The position numbers and the translations under genes were made by a program. Below, one piece after another: positions 41,401 through 56,400 of a DNA stretch of 62,000 nucleotides. Location: positions 1-62,000 of the forward strand of contig JAQGDQ010000053.1 of the NCBI GenBank assembly GCA_030141605.1, in the 5' to 3' direction. The notes beneath the pieces are model-generated. The model saw nothing but the letters and a program-made list of their open reading frames with translations, searched no databases and was not told where the DNA came from. Each line of letters starts with the position of its first letter. Position 1 is the stretch's first letter. Source of the stretch: Tubiluchus corallicola (lineage: Eukaryota; Priapulida; Priapulimorpha; Priapulimorphida; Tubiluchidae).

Positions 41401-44400
41401 TTAATAATATTTTGCATCTTCTTGGCTTGATAAGTTGCATTTTTCTAAATTCCATGCTCTGTCAGAGTCTGTACTTTAGACTCTAAACATCTAAACATTT
41501 AAATGACTATTTTAATATTAAAAATTATGTACCTGGTAATAATTTTTCGTGGTACTTAACCATGAAAATAAGTGTCATCAGTCTAGTTAATATTCACTAA
41601 TAATGGCCAATACTCAAGTGCAAGTTTTTAATTTTTTTGGTAACAAATTAAACTAAACTGAACTTTTCCTAAGAATTTTGGAATATCTTATTAAGTTTTA
41701 CTTAGTAGATTTGCTTTCTGGTAAAATTTTGTAAAGTTTGCAAATCATAAAGCAAATATTAATGTACCTTGCTAGCTTATGTGCAAGGATGCATTTCCTT
41801 TGAGCAAGTAATGAATTTCCTGCCCTGCAAGTAGATTCGTTTACTGTATACAGCAGCTGCAGAGACTAAACCATTTTCATTCCATAATGGAAAAGTGTTT
41901 ACGTAAAATCGAAATGCTATAATGTCAGAGTCATTTTTTTAATTTTTATGTCAGCATAACAAAGTCTGTTGAATAGTTCTTAAAGCTGTGTATCAGCAAT
42001 AGTTTTACTGTGATTTAAAAAACTTCTCCTAGCAATTTTTTTAAATTAGCAAATTCTGGTTAATAGCAAACAAACTTACAGTATTAACATACAGTTTACA
42101 CCCACAAGCAATTAGGTTCAGTGTTCCACAATATAAGCATGGGTCAGTAGCTCGGAAAAATAGTTATTATTATTATTATTTTCATAAAATAATACTTTAT
42201 TTTTACTAACTATTGCTTTATGCACTATTAGTTTTTTGCCCGTGTTTTATAAAATGAAAGTGTACTAGCAGAACTCTTCTGCATTATATTGTATTAATGT
42301 ATGTTGACAAATTAATTAAGTAACAGAATGTGACTGATACTCTTACTTTTTAGTATATGTAATGTGTTTTTGTATAATCTTGTGTAGATACACTCAAAGA
42401 ATGAATGGTGTGCAACAGTAGCAAGATGGTGATTCGCTAAGATGCACAGGAGCCACTCATATTTCCACTCATGATAAAGAAGATATACGTCTACATGTTT
42501 TCGCTGAACGCTTAAGTATATTATACACTAATGTCCAATACTCTACAGTATTATTGGACTCAGTATTTCTCCACTAATTGTAACTATACCCTTAAAACAT
42601 TATAAATGTGATTGTAATCTTCTTTTACATTATAGTTGTGTTTTTCTAATAGACATGACTGTTGGACTGACATGTTCTTCTTTGTGTGATAAGGCATATA
42701 AGATAGTGTCATAGTCTCACATTTCGTTTATCTACATTTATTATGCAACTCTGGAATGGGTCACTTTACTTTTGGGTGGCCTGTACATCACTTGGTTGTC
42801 TTTTCAACTTGTACAAGTCTTCTTGGTCAATTTATTGTACTGTATCTTTTTTTTTTGTTATGGCTAAAATAAATATCAAATTATGCTCTGTTGCTCAGTG
42901 ATTTCACAGGATTGATGACTTTGGTGACTATTCGAAAATTTGTAAGTCCAACAATTGACAAGCGTGTGCCAAAAGTTCACCGAACAGTAACAAAACATTC
43001 GTGAGTGTTCACCATAGTCACAAAAAGGTTGCCAGCTTTGGAAATTTTTTTAAAATGCTTGAAGTTTATAGACAGAGTTACAAAACTCGCCTCATTGCCA
43101 AAACTGTTATAAAGTTGTCGTAACATGCGCTAACTGTTCACAGATTTGTCACGAAATATTCGTGATGTTCGTCAACAATTTCAGAATATGCAAAAACTTG
43201 GAAACATTTTGCAACGCCTTTGGGAATGTTGCGACAACCTTGCGACTGTTTTTTTACAATTTTACAATATTCGCCTAGAAAAAAGCTCAAGATTCACAAA
43301 AATGCCAACAATCGCATGTATGACTTTCAACAAAACACAGTCCTAGGAATATTTTGACAACTGTTGGACTTTTTCGATTGTCCCCATGAAACCTTGGTTT
43401 TATATGATATATCCGAAATGAAATAATTCACATTAGGGTGACTTTATGGAATGAAGAGCCAGTTTTCATAATGGCATCATGCAACCTGTTATGTAGACTC
43501 TACACAGTGCTGGAATAAGAAATCAGAATTAAGACTTCATTGTGTCCAATAACTTGTAATGAATCGTTCAGACTAAAGGGTTTCTCTCAAGAGTTCTCTT
43601 GAGACTTCTTGCAGTGAATAAAGCTTGTCTCCAAGAAACTCGCAACAGAACTTTCAGCAACTCTCATTTGTGACAACTTGCTGTGCTGAGAGAACTTGCA
43701 AAGCCATTCACATTTTGGAGTTTACTCTCAGAAAGAACTCTTGAGAGAAAATTCTGTAGAACATGCCGTAAGAAAAATGTTATTGATAACTAATTTGTGA
43801 ACTGTTAAACGAGTGACAGCTGGATTAGCTATGTCATGTAAGAGATTTTACTGGACATGTTGTTAGAACGGAATTGACGACGTGGTAATAAACATTCTTT
43901 GTATTGCTAAAACAAGACAAAAAACAAATGTGAAAAAACGTGGTGTGTTATGACATCACATGTGTGAATACGGACTTGCACATTACATACCAAGCTTTCT
44001 TATTAGCAGTCGGTTTAATCGACCAAACAGCAGAACGGAATCACAGATTTTCATTTGGAATTTTGGTGTAAAAGACAGGACACACAACACACAGAGTTAA
44101 AATGATTTTTTAATGTTTTGGGTAGGCTAGAAGTTAAATGTGATACATCAACTCAGAAACCATTTCGATTACTTATGGATAACTTTCTGACTTTTACTTA
44201 ATCTGTATAACATTTTGTAGAGAATCTGAATCTCAGAAGGCTGTTTTGCAGTTTATAATAAAATCTTGTAAATAACGATTCTTAATTTTTCCAACAAAAT
44301 GAGTGCATTATATCTTGCTATATTAACAACTATTTAATATCTGATGCATGAGGTCACACTGCAGGAATGAATATGATGAATATATGATGCTCTTAACAAC

Positions 44401-47400
44401 TGGCAGTAAACATTAAACCTTAGTCAAACCTTTTCATACCATGTACTTTGGGACTGCAAAAAAGTTGGTGGAGGTGCATTAATACATACATGTCTATACG
44501 AATATTTACATTTTGTTTTGGAAAAATAGGTTAAGCGAGATTGGTGTTATAAGGTAGTATAACAAGGTTTGACTGTAGTTCATTTGTGTGCAGAAGGCTC
44601 AACCAATGTTGTATATAAATTTCTGTAAAATGTACTTAGAAAGTTAGGACTTTCTTGATTTCCTTGAATGTAAAACAGCAAAAACAACGACCCAAACTCA
44701 ACAACACTATTTATTAAAAGTAGTCATAAAAGGCTGCAAAAAAGAATTGTCCACAAACTTGGAATTAGTGGAATGTTTGTGAAAAAAATGCAGATGTCGT
44801 AGCAATGACGGATGCAGGCAATCAGCATTTTCTCAATTGGAAAATACAGAATTAATATTCAAAACTATATCCTTCACATTTCAATCAGTGCACTTCCTGT
44901 ATCCGTAACAAAAAACAGACCTGTGCTAGCCCCTAGGCCTCCAAAAACATCATTGCACCTATGACACCCATCATAGAACAAGCTTTCAGAATATTTATGG
45001 TATAAATGTTAGCAGTTCTGTTTCTTGTGTCTTACATTGATAACTTTGTAAAAAACTGTTAAAAATGCTAGAAATTTTTTCGTTGTCATACGTTTTAAAA
45101 GTACAGTACAGTATATGTACTTGAATGTGGATATGGGTGGGCACTATTGCACTTTCACAGCTACTAGTTTTTAAGCTAGGATTTGCATCACTGTTTCAAT
45201 TATTTTCAAAGATACACATGCAATAGAACTTCTGTGTGTACTTTTTGGCAGCTCTTTAGCTTTCAAACAAATCCAAGACTATGAAATGTTTGAGATTGTC
45301 AGATATACGCAAGCTTTCTGCCTCGATACACTAAATCAGGCAGTCATATTCGAGTCATAAATCTCTTAAATTTAGCTCCGCAATATTACATGATTAGACC
45401 CATGATAACATTGTCCAACTGCTCTACTATAATTTTTTAGAGTTAAAAAACTTTTGATCGATTTTGCATGATTTGAATTTTTAGTATTAAATTTAGCTGC
45501 ACCAGCAATACCATTAAATGCAGAATACAGCGAGTACTTGAACCTAACACGTCTAGTGGCTCACCAATTTTGGAGATATCCTAATCGAATTTAATCACAC
45601 GTTTACTGCCAATTCGCATCGAACTTTTAAATTTTCAGATTTGAAGCTAGCCCTAATGTGTTAGCTGTTTATTTTTAACGTGGCTAATTTTTACTATACT
45701 TTTCACCAGTTATATGCAGATTCACAAACCATAACTTACCTGTTTCTCTTGCAGCACATTGTAGTAAACACCTGTTTAGGTAAGTGTTGCCATCTGTACC
45801 ACATACTTTACGCACATGCCGAGGACATTTACAAGGTTTTGTAGTTGTTATTTTTGGCTTTAGAGTTGTTCTAATGCAAGGGCCCCTGTGCGCAATTTTT
45901 AGTCCATGTCGACCTAGCAAAAAAGCGAAAGTATGTAGAAAAGTTAAGAGTGAATATATAAAATAGTTTTGCTTATGAATAAAATCACATCATAAAGGTA
46001 TTAAAGTACAGTGGGTGTACTGAATTTGAGACCCACCTGATTCAATAGCTTCACATTTTAACAGACAAGGATTTTGATACGTTTGTCCATCCGTTCCACA
46101 AACTCTTTGCAGACGTCTGTTGCAAACACAAGGGCGAGGCGTTGTTACCTTTCGACATTCTCCTTGGTATGCTACATACAAATTTTTATTTCCTACAAGC
46201 AAAAATACAGTACCATATATTTTTACCTAATCAAGCTACAACGAAAACAAAAAATCAATTGCGAATTATAGCACTACACCATGTGCAACATTGAAAACTG
46301 TTCTAAATCAGCATAAATAGCATTTATGAAATGACATTTCTAGGATGCCAATCTTCAAATAACAACTTGAGGTAACACACTTATGATTCGATGGATTTAA
46401 CAACATCATAAAATTATGAACATTTCTGGAGATACATAGATCATTACTTAGGCTTAATCAAAAACAAATCCATTAACTAATAGCAAAATTGTAAAATGGT
46501 TAAAATGTGTGTTAGGATCAAAGTGTAAGGACTGATTAAATAAAAACAAAATGTCATTTTATTTTACCTGATTCCCGCCTAGCACAATCAAGGAAACATT
46601 TATTAGGATAGGTTTTGCCATCGGTTCCACAAACATTTCTTATGTATCGAGGACAAGTGCAAGGTTCTGGAGTTGTGCTCACACCACATCTGCCTTCATA
46701 TGCAACTTGTAGACTTGGATCTAGAAATGCAACAGACAATTATAACAGCATGAACTGATAATATAAAATACATCATGAAAATATTCTGAACAGAAACTGA
46801 TAAGCCCAGAACTCCAGAAAAGCAAGTTATGTGGTATATACTAAACCCTTGGAATAATTGTTAATATGTGTAAGGAATACCTCAATGCTTCATTATATAA
46901 AATTATACCTGTTTCTTCTCTTGCACAATCTAGCCAGCACTCATTTAGGTATGTTTTGCCATCAGTACCACAGACTTTGCTAACATGACGAGGACACGTA
47001 CAAGGTTTGGGTGTAGGAGGGAGACATGGGCCTTTGTAAGCAACCCCAAGGCCAAAGTTTTCTGAAAAAAAATATTACTTATGAAATGAAGAAACACTAA
47101 CATTTTTACACTTTGAAAGCAATGTACTGACCTGAAGAATACTTTACTTTAATAATTCACAAGAATATGATGTCAAAACTAATCGAAATATCAATTCCGG
47201 AAAAAATATTTTTCAAAACAAATGATGGATAAATCTCAATGGTCTATTGTTTTGCAGCAGTTATAAAAAGTTAAATAAGATCAGTTTCCTACTTGTTATT
47301 CCTAGTTTTACCATTGTACTTTTGGAATTATTAATACATGAAATAGTTAATTGAGTTCAGACAACAAATTTGATACTTGCAAAATGGTTAAACGTATCTA

Positions 47401-50400
47401 AATCTTAAAGTGAACTTGCTCAAGCGTTTGCTTGCAAATGATTTTCTGACTTCATGGCTGCTCATTTTCATGGTAAATATCGTATCACCTTAAACATATA
47501 CAACCATTCTTACCAGGTTCCTCAGCAGCACAGTACAATAAGCATTCATTCATGTAAGTCTGACCATCTGTTCCGCATACACGATTGATGTGTCGAGGGC
47601 ATGTACAGGGTTTCTTGGTGGTGACAACATCACACGCACCATGATAAGCTACTTGTAGTTTAAAATTACCTGCAAAATTTGACTTTTTTAAAGTCTAAAG
47701 TAAATAAAAAAGAAATAAGCATGGGGTAGATATTCTGCTCGGTCGTATAACATGTAATAGCAATTTAACAGCGGCACCACGAAATGAAAATGTTTAGATA
47801 AAACTATTGTAAAATGCAGCCTTAATGCAAAAAATGTACAAGGCAATTATTTATCAGTGAATGCATATAATTGTGTTTGTGCTTATATACAGTGGTAAGT
47901 TACATGATAAAATAGTTTAAACATATGTACAGTAAAGAGGTGAAAAATAAAAAAATGATAACTGTGATAAGCTTTACTGTATAATGCATTTCTACCTGTC
48001 TCTTCACGGGCACAGTCCAGTAAACATTCATTCATATATGTCTGTCCATCGGTGCCACACACCCTATCTACATGTCGTGGACAAGTGCATACTGGCGTTA
48101 CAATACAAGGGCCATTATAAGCAACTTGCAGATCTGGTGGACCTATAAAACAATTATGCCACTACAATATGATTGTCAGTACATACTGTTAATCATACGT
48201 AAGGTGTTAAAAATAACATATACAAGGTTTTAAATATGCAAACAATGATACCACTCTGCATAAAAAACTGTGATTCAGGTCTTGCCAAAACCATCTGTTC
48301 TACATTAAGTAAGCCTTGCTGCTGCATGTTGGACATCACTTGTAAACTGCAGAAAGAAGTTAGTAACTCTTACCTAAATACAAGTGACACTTGGACAATA
48401 AATTAATAATGTTCATGCATAATAATTCTGTATTTAAGCATCTTTATGGTAATTTAGTTGACTGCACATTTTGCTTTACTGATCTTGTACCTGTTTCCTC
48501 CCGAGCACATCCCAGTTTGCACTCATTAAGATAAGTCTGACCATCAGTACCACAGACTTTCCTAATGTGACGAGGACAAATGCATGGTTTTGGTGTTGGA
48601 GGTCCACACGAACCTTCATATGCAACCTGTAGACTTGTGTCTCCTAACAGATATAATAAAAGCGGCCGTTTAGCACAATGATTTGTAAGAAGTTTCAAAG
48701 TGACAACAAATGTTTGTGGATTAAATTGCAAGGCTTTATGATATAAAAAAATAAAAAATGCTACATGCCTGTTTCTTCCCTAGCACATTTTAGCTTGCAT
48801 TTGTTCAGATATGTTTTGCCATCAGTTCCACAAATTTGCTGGATATTTCGTGGGCAGATACAGGGTTCTGGTGGTGGGCCTTCATCACAGCTGCCTTCAA
48901 ATGCTACTGCAAGTCCCTCATTGCCTACGAATGAAAATTAAAATAGCATTTCTATGAAAATGAAATGCCAGTAAAATTTTCAACAATGTAAATAAAACAT
49001 AATAAAAACCAAAGCTTTGATGAAGTTAAAATACTAATAACAACAAGTACTTGAAAAAACTCTATCTCTATCTGATTAACTAGAATTTTAAGCACATAAC
49101 GATTGAAAAACTTTACACTCAGAAATTCTACAAATGTATTAAGTCTTGATAATAAATACCTAATAAATATAGTGTTGTATGCATAATGAATAGTAGACAA
49201 TAATCATATCCATACCTGGTTTTTGTGCTTCGCACTCTAATGCGCATTCATTAATGTAAGTTTGTCCATCTGAACCACACACTTTACGTACGTAACGAGG
49301 GCAGGTGCAAGGTTTGGATGTTGTCACGAGACCACATTCTCCTTGATATGCCACAGTCAGAGTTGCATCACCTGCAAAATGTGAAATGTTATCAAACGAA
49401 AGTGTCACTAGCTCTTTTCAAAATTTTCAGAAATTGTTTTGAAAAAATTTAAATCAGAACTAACTTAACATAAAAACAAAAGTCAAAGTGCATTTAAATT
49501 ACAATTTTGTTCAGTTTGTCATTCATCCAGCAAGACGACTTCTAACAATTATGTCAGAGTACTGCATACTGCTAAAGTCATATAAACATACCAGCTTCCC
49601 GTGCTGCACATTCAAGCATACAGTCATTTAGGTAAGTATTGCCATCTGTTCCACAAACTCTGCGAATGAATCTCGGACAAAGGCAAGGAGGCGGAGTAGT
49701 TGCTCTTACACATTCACCATAATGGGCGACCTGAAGTGATGTGTCACCTGGCAAACAAAAGCATGAATTCAAACAGAAGGTTTTTTTTTACTTCCTACAA
49801 ATATAACATGCTTGATTTTTCGTCAAATTTGTGGGTTTTATTTTAATATTGTGCTAAAGACAATTATTTCTAGTTTGTAAAAATAAAGCAAAATATCTAA
49901 TATGTTATCGTTTTATTAAGCTGTACGTCTGAGAATTTTTCTCAAAGGCATAAACACTGCAACTGTGTGGCTAACATGCACTACGTTAATAAAATGTTTA
50001 ATAAACGCTTGTTAACGAAATTTTTACTTTGAACTGTTTAGGCAGCAGACAAATATACCTGTTTCTTCTCGTGCACAGTTTAGCAGGCATTCATTCAGGT
50101 ATGTCTCATCATCCGTTCCGCAAACATAGTCCACTACTCTCTGGCAAACACATGGAGGTGGAACCGGATCACAGACGCCAAAGTGATCCACTTGTAATGA
50201 AGCATCGTTGTTATCTCTAGCCACGCACTCCAGGTAACATTCATTCTGGTATGTGAGTCCATCGGTTCCACACACATAGTCTACTATTCTTGTACATGTG
50301 CACGGTGCTGGTGTTACACCGCATTCGCCTTTGTAAGCTATTTCTAAATCATCATTACCTGAGTGAAAAACCATTAAAACAGAATGAGAATATTAATTAA

Positions 50401-53400
50401 AGAACTTTACTTAAGTAACAACACCAATAAGCTGCTGATGCCATAACTGATGAGAAGTAAGAAACAGGTTTCATTAGCTATGATTTTAAATCTGCTTTCA
50501 ACTTTATAACATTAGTCGAAACTTCAGTATTGCTCATGATGTTACTACTCAGAAAAGTCTTTTTTTGTAGTTCATAGTTAGGAAGAAATAAATTTAGGTA
50601 AACTACGATAAGTTTGCGTAAGTACCCGAGAAAATGTACAGAATGCATGTATAGAAAAAATATTGCCTGTAGTGTGTTGAGATATGTCTCGTCAGTTTAG
50701 TCCTGTTTAATGCACCCACACCACATTAAATAAATTAAGTTTGCAACCAAAACGAAACTGCTGTCTTGTGTGGACATCCACATGTTGTTCTGAAACATAA
50801 TGCTATAGAATTTATAAGTCAGTAATGGATTCATAATTTTGGTGTCTTCTATTATGCTGCCACATGGAATTTCTCCTACAAAGCCAAAAAGTAGAGCAAA
50901 CTTATATCAAGGATTGGTTCAAGGCATAAAGGAAATCGCTGCCACTCTCTTTGTTTTAATCTGTCAAGTTCTCTATGTGTCAGAGTTATGATGCTATATG
51001 AACAAATAAATTGTGCTCTTACTTTCATACAAGAAATACAAAAGGTTATGAAACATTAACAGTCTATAATCTACCTTATGCAGTAGAAAATTCTCTACTC
51101 TGAGATTCATTTACATTGTACAACATATGAAAAATACAGAAATAAATAATCAAAAAATGCACACTGTTTACTCATTACCTGTCTCTTCTCTGGCACATTT
51201 TAGGCTACATGGATTCAAATAAGTTTCACCATCAGTTCCACATACATACTCAACAACTCTGTAGCATTTGCAGGGTGGTGGTCCCACATCAGAATCACAG
51301 CCACCAAAATGAGCTACATCGAGAGATGGATCACTTGTTTCACGGGCTGTGCACTGCAAGTAGCATTCATTCAAGTATGTACGTCCATCCGTTCCACAAA
51401 CATAGTCTATAATACCACGGCAAATGCAAGGGGGTGCAGATGTCACAGCTGCACACTCACCTATGTATGCTACAGCCAGCGAAGAGTCACCTGGAATACC
51501 CAGAAATACAGACTTGCCAAAAATTTGTTGATAAGATTCCACGAAGTAATTTGATTTTGGGATTAAATAGTCTAGAAGCCTGAAACATGAATGGTGACAT
51601 CAGAAAAGTACTGCTACTAAGAATCAAAATAACAAAAATTACAAAAATATGCCATAAGAATGCTAAAATTAACAATGACACTACAAAGAACATTAATTAG
51701 TAGCAACAAAATAGCAACTTATAAAAAACTGAAATAGAAAATAATATATTTACAGTCTATTATAGGGCACAACAAGAGAAAGAAATTCATTTTCTGGTTG
51801 TCATCATTAATCAAAAATCACCAGCAGAATACTGTGTTTTTTGAGCTGATTTTGTACTATATGATGTTTGCAATTATTTTTTTCTTTCCATAAGTACAGT
51901 TATCCTGTCAGCCATTTTCGTGAATGGAAGCATTTTGACTGGTGAACAGTTTTTGAATAAACGTGATATTTTACGACTTAACAGTCCTTGCACAACTATC
52001 TTACCTGTCTCTTCTCTGGCACAATTCAACATGCACTCATTCTGATACGTCTCACCGTCAGTACCACAGACATATGCTACATGTCGTGAACAAACACAAG
52101 GTGGTGGAACAGGATCACATACACCATCCTTTGCAACCTGGAGAGTGGGTTCATTGTTTTCCCTAGCAGCACAGTCTAAATAACATTCGTTTTGGTAGGT
52201 GAGTCCATCGGTACCACAAACATAATCAACAATTCTAGGACAAGTACATGGTGCAGGCGTAGTCGTGGAAAAGCACTCGCCTTTATAAGCAATGTCTAGC
52301 TCAGTATTTCCTAAAAAAACATAAACGTAAAATTTAATTTATCAACAAAATGTCTATTCCTTATCATTTTAAGTACAAAAAAGTAAAATGCAAAAAATAT
52401 GGCCATGAGGGTATTGTGGAATTCCTAACCAGTTGGTTGGCCACCTTCCTCAATGACAAATCAGATTTACAATACAGATATGACGCACCATTTACAATAA
52501 GACTAACTTGTGTGACAAGTAAAAGAAACAAGAACTAGAATGGAAGCACTAATGGGCTTAGATCTGGCACACATCATGCAAAATGCCATACAGCTCTGAT
52601 ACTTCTGGTCTGACTTCCATTTATAAATGCAATTCCCTCCAGTAATGGGTAAGCTATAAAATTCATTGTGCTCATTATGAGACTAACAATGCGTATTATA
52701 ATTTTTTACGAAACAAAGGGATCCAGGACAACAGTAAGTAGTGTTCTAAATCTTATGGATCCATAATTTAGCATCAACCCACATCAGAATGAAAACAACA
52801 CAACAATGTAACAATCTAAGGGGCAGATCCACTTAAAGGGCAAGTTTGAGGGCCATTTTGAGAAAGCGAAAAATCGAACTCATTGTGGTATGTGCAATAA
52901 GCAGTCATAGTATCTTTATGCAAAACTTGAGCCTCCTATGATGAAATCTGATCAAAGAAAAATGTGAAAATGGCATAACTAAGAACTAGGGATTGCTGCA
53001 GCATGTTTCAAAATCAGTCAGTGTTGCAAGTATACTACCCGCCATTGCTCTACAAGCTAGTAACTAGTACTCAATGACACAAAGGCCTACTACTAGCTAT
53101 AATATATTGTTGGCACTAGACAGATTTCCCAAAATCTTTCACAAACCTGAATTACTTACCAGTTTCTTCTCGTGCACAATTCAGCATGCATTTATTCAGG
53201 TAAGTCTTGCCATCAGTTCCACACACGTAGTTTACTATTCTTTGGCACACACACGGTGGTGGAACTGGATCACAAACTCCAAAATGTGCGACTTCTAATG
53301 AGTCATCACCTGTAAATAAAGCATCAACGAAATTATAAATTTGGCAAATAGAACATCCATACAGTGAAGGCAATTATATCTGCTCTTGTCATTGAGAATC

Positions 53401-56400
53401 ATCTCCATGTTATTAGATCACCTGAAACGTTATTAGGATTCATAAAGAAGCAGCTGGAACAACCTATACAAATAGGGTAAGCATGTCGTAAAATAACAAA
53501 GTAGACATGACCTCTGTTACTATCAACTATACTAAAACTGAAAAAAATTATAAAGACGAATCTGGCCAATTAATTAAAATAAACTATACAACAGTCAAAA
53601 TTAGATTTTAAAAGTAATATAATAATATGTTCTATATGAATTTTCTTACCAGTTTGATCGCTTGCACATCCAAGGTAACATTCGCTTTGATACGTATTAC
53701 CATCAGTCCCACACACATATTCTATCACTTCAGGGCAAGTGCACTTCAAAGGTTCCTGGCCACAGGGGGCATAAAAATCTACCGTTAGGTTTGTATCTCC
53801 TGCAATTCACAAATAATGCATTTAAGGTCATTATTATAAATAGTATTCTTAGCAAAGTTGCAAAAACCTGCCTATTCAAGTTGTAGTATAGTCTTGTAAA
53901 AATATTTTCAGCACAGATAAAAGAATAAGTGCAATTGATATTATCTATAAAAAAAAATTATAGATGAGAGTGACCGAGAAAGGTATAAAAAAACCACGAA
54001 ATAACTCAGCCTTATGAAATAATTCCCTGATTATCTTTATATCAAATACAGTAGGTGCCATTTATTAGACTCACGGTTAATAGAATCAGTCACTTAATTA
54101 ACTTAAAAATGCCTGGTACGGGCCGCTCCTATGCAAATCTATATAAAAACTGCCGGTAATAGACTCAAATAACTCCGCATAATTAACTCAACATTTTTCC
54201 TTCACGTACTTAAAATAAGACATTATTGTGAGACCAAAGAGCTTTTACTACCTTTATGTCATCTCTACATTGCATTTGCTCTTCATAATATATGCAGAGA
54301 TACAGTCATGTTAAGTACAGCTTTGTTTGTAAACAGGTAAATTTATCATGTGCTAATATGCCAGCCTAGCGGTTTTGCTTTGAATCTGCCCCCCGCTTGT
54401 CCGCTGCAGTTAACCTGGTTGTTTCTGAAAGCTAACCGTTCAATCACTTGCCCATCAGTTAGCTTTTGAAGCTTTCGTTGCTTTTCACAGGAAAAAAGAG
54501 GTCATCACCAACTGCACCTCACGCAACAGATTTTCAATGTTTTTATCAGTATGAGAATTTCATAATGCAACTTCTTTGTGAAGAAATGAAGCAACCGACC
54601 TAGCAGGAGTTTTTGTAATTTTTAGTGGTAATAATCAGATTTCAGCATTTTTTATTTTCTTTTTTTATTAATTTACTTATATAAATTAATATTCTTAACT
54701 AATAATTGCACATAGGAATTTTGACATTAATTTGTTTCTAAAATCCGTTTGGAGCCTTTGCAATGCATACTAAGGTGATGAGCAACGACTCATACTCCTA
54801 TTAAGTAATGCTACACCCGTCAGCTAACTAAGTCAGCTAATTAAGTCAAAATACTTCTATCCCAAAGTGAGTCTATTAAGCAGTGCCTACTGTATACATT
54901 AAAATAGTTGTTTCCAAACGTTGCTTCAATTGTCAGTGTCAGTGAAGCTACAGGTATATTTATACCAAATAGCAACATTTGATGAAAATTTCATCATCAT
55001 AAACTAACCAGTTTCTCTAGCATGACATTCCAAGAAGCATTCGTTCAAATAAGTTTCTCCATCTACGCCACAAACATAATCAACAATTCGAGGACAGACA
55101 CAGGGTAATGCAGTAGTTTCTAATTCAGTTGTCTCAAATTGAGTGGTTTCAGCAAATTGAGTAGTTTCGACTGAAGATGTTTCAGCAAACTGAGTAGTTT
55201 CAGATGAAGTTGTTTCATCAAACTGAGTAGTTTCAGCTGAAGTTGTTTCAGCAAACTGAGTAGTTTCAGCTGAAGTTGTTTCAGCAAAAGTTTCTGTAGT
55301 ATATTCCGTCGTAATTTCGACTGTTGTGATTTGCTCAGTTTCTTCTGTTGTCTGACCAGGTTCCGTACATTGTCCAGAATAATCGACTGTCAAATTCAGT
55401 ATCCCTATGGAATAATTAACGTTTAAAATATACAAGCGCAAATTAAGAAAGGTTCAATAAAATTTAGTTTTCTCTAATCCTGTTGTACAAGCTAAAAAGT
55501 TTTACAGATGTGGTACCTACTGTAATACCTAAATTGAATACTAGCAGAGTTTTGTAGTAGTCTCCAATGAAATTTGGTCGTTTTGTCTTGTTTTCAAACA
55601 AAACCCACACATGACTCTATGGGTGAAAATTAGAAACAAACTAATTATCTGATTTCTGATTTCTACCATTATTATAATAACAGCATTCAATAATGACATG
55701 AGTTTGAAACATCAAAACTATGAGTTTACACTGATTGTGGATGTCAGTAGCTTTGTATTTAATTATCCTATTCCATTCAAACTTAGAACAACTGTTACTC
55801 ACCCGATAGCCTCCTAGCACAGTCCAACAAACAAGGGTTCTGATAGGTATATCCATCAGTTCCACACACAAAATCAACTTCTTCTGTACAATTACAGGGT
55901 TGAATGGTAGTAGGAGGTGAACAATCACCATAATATGCCAGTGTCAAATTGGTATTGCCTAAAGAAAAGTATAAATCTTTAATACTAATACTAATTCACT
56001 GTTGATTCAATTAGAATTAAACGTTCAGTAATTACTGTTTTCTAATTGACTTCTGAAAATAAAAAGAGTAGAATATTCATCATTACATACATACTATGCA
56101 GCTACTTAAGTACATACACTGTACAAGTACATTATAAATTTTTCGAATTTCTGTGCACTCTGGTTTCATTACAAAAGTTGTTGGCAACAATTCTAATAAT
56201 TTGTTGGTTCATCTGATAAGTGCACAAGAGTAGTTAAAATTATCTCAAACAATGGCTATACTGGTCATGATAGCAGAAGATGTTTTACTAGAAAGCCAAT
56301 AGCTCAAATGAATTATAACCCAGAGAGTCAATGTTAGAAACAGTTCTGATAATCTGAGGAGCGTATCAAGACATTGCGACTCCCTAGACTGACAGTGATC

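Larger units (their letters stand above)
31383..45739 (-). other. 14.4-kb Kazal-gene intron holding two nested genes
   Basis: Exon 23 ends and exon 24 begins inside one Kazal domain, so this whole interval should be intronic on the minus strand. On the plus strand it contains a zinc-finger gene, CCDC12, four MITE-like elements and a CACACC repeat. Other parts (31.4-33.5, 36.5-38.7, 41.2-42.9, 44.6-45.7 kb) show nothing I can identify. Confidence 0.7.
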
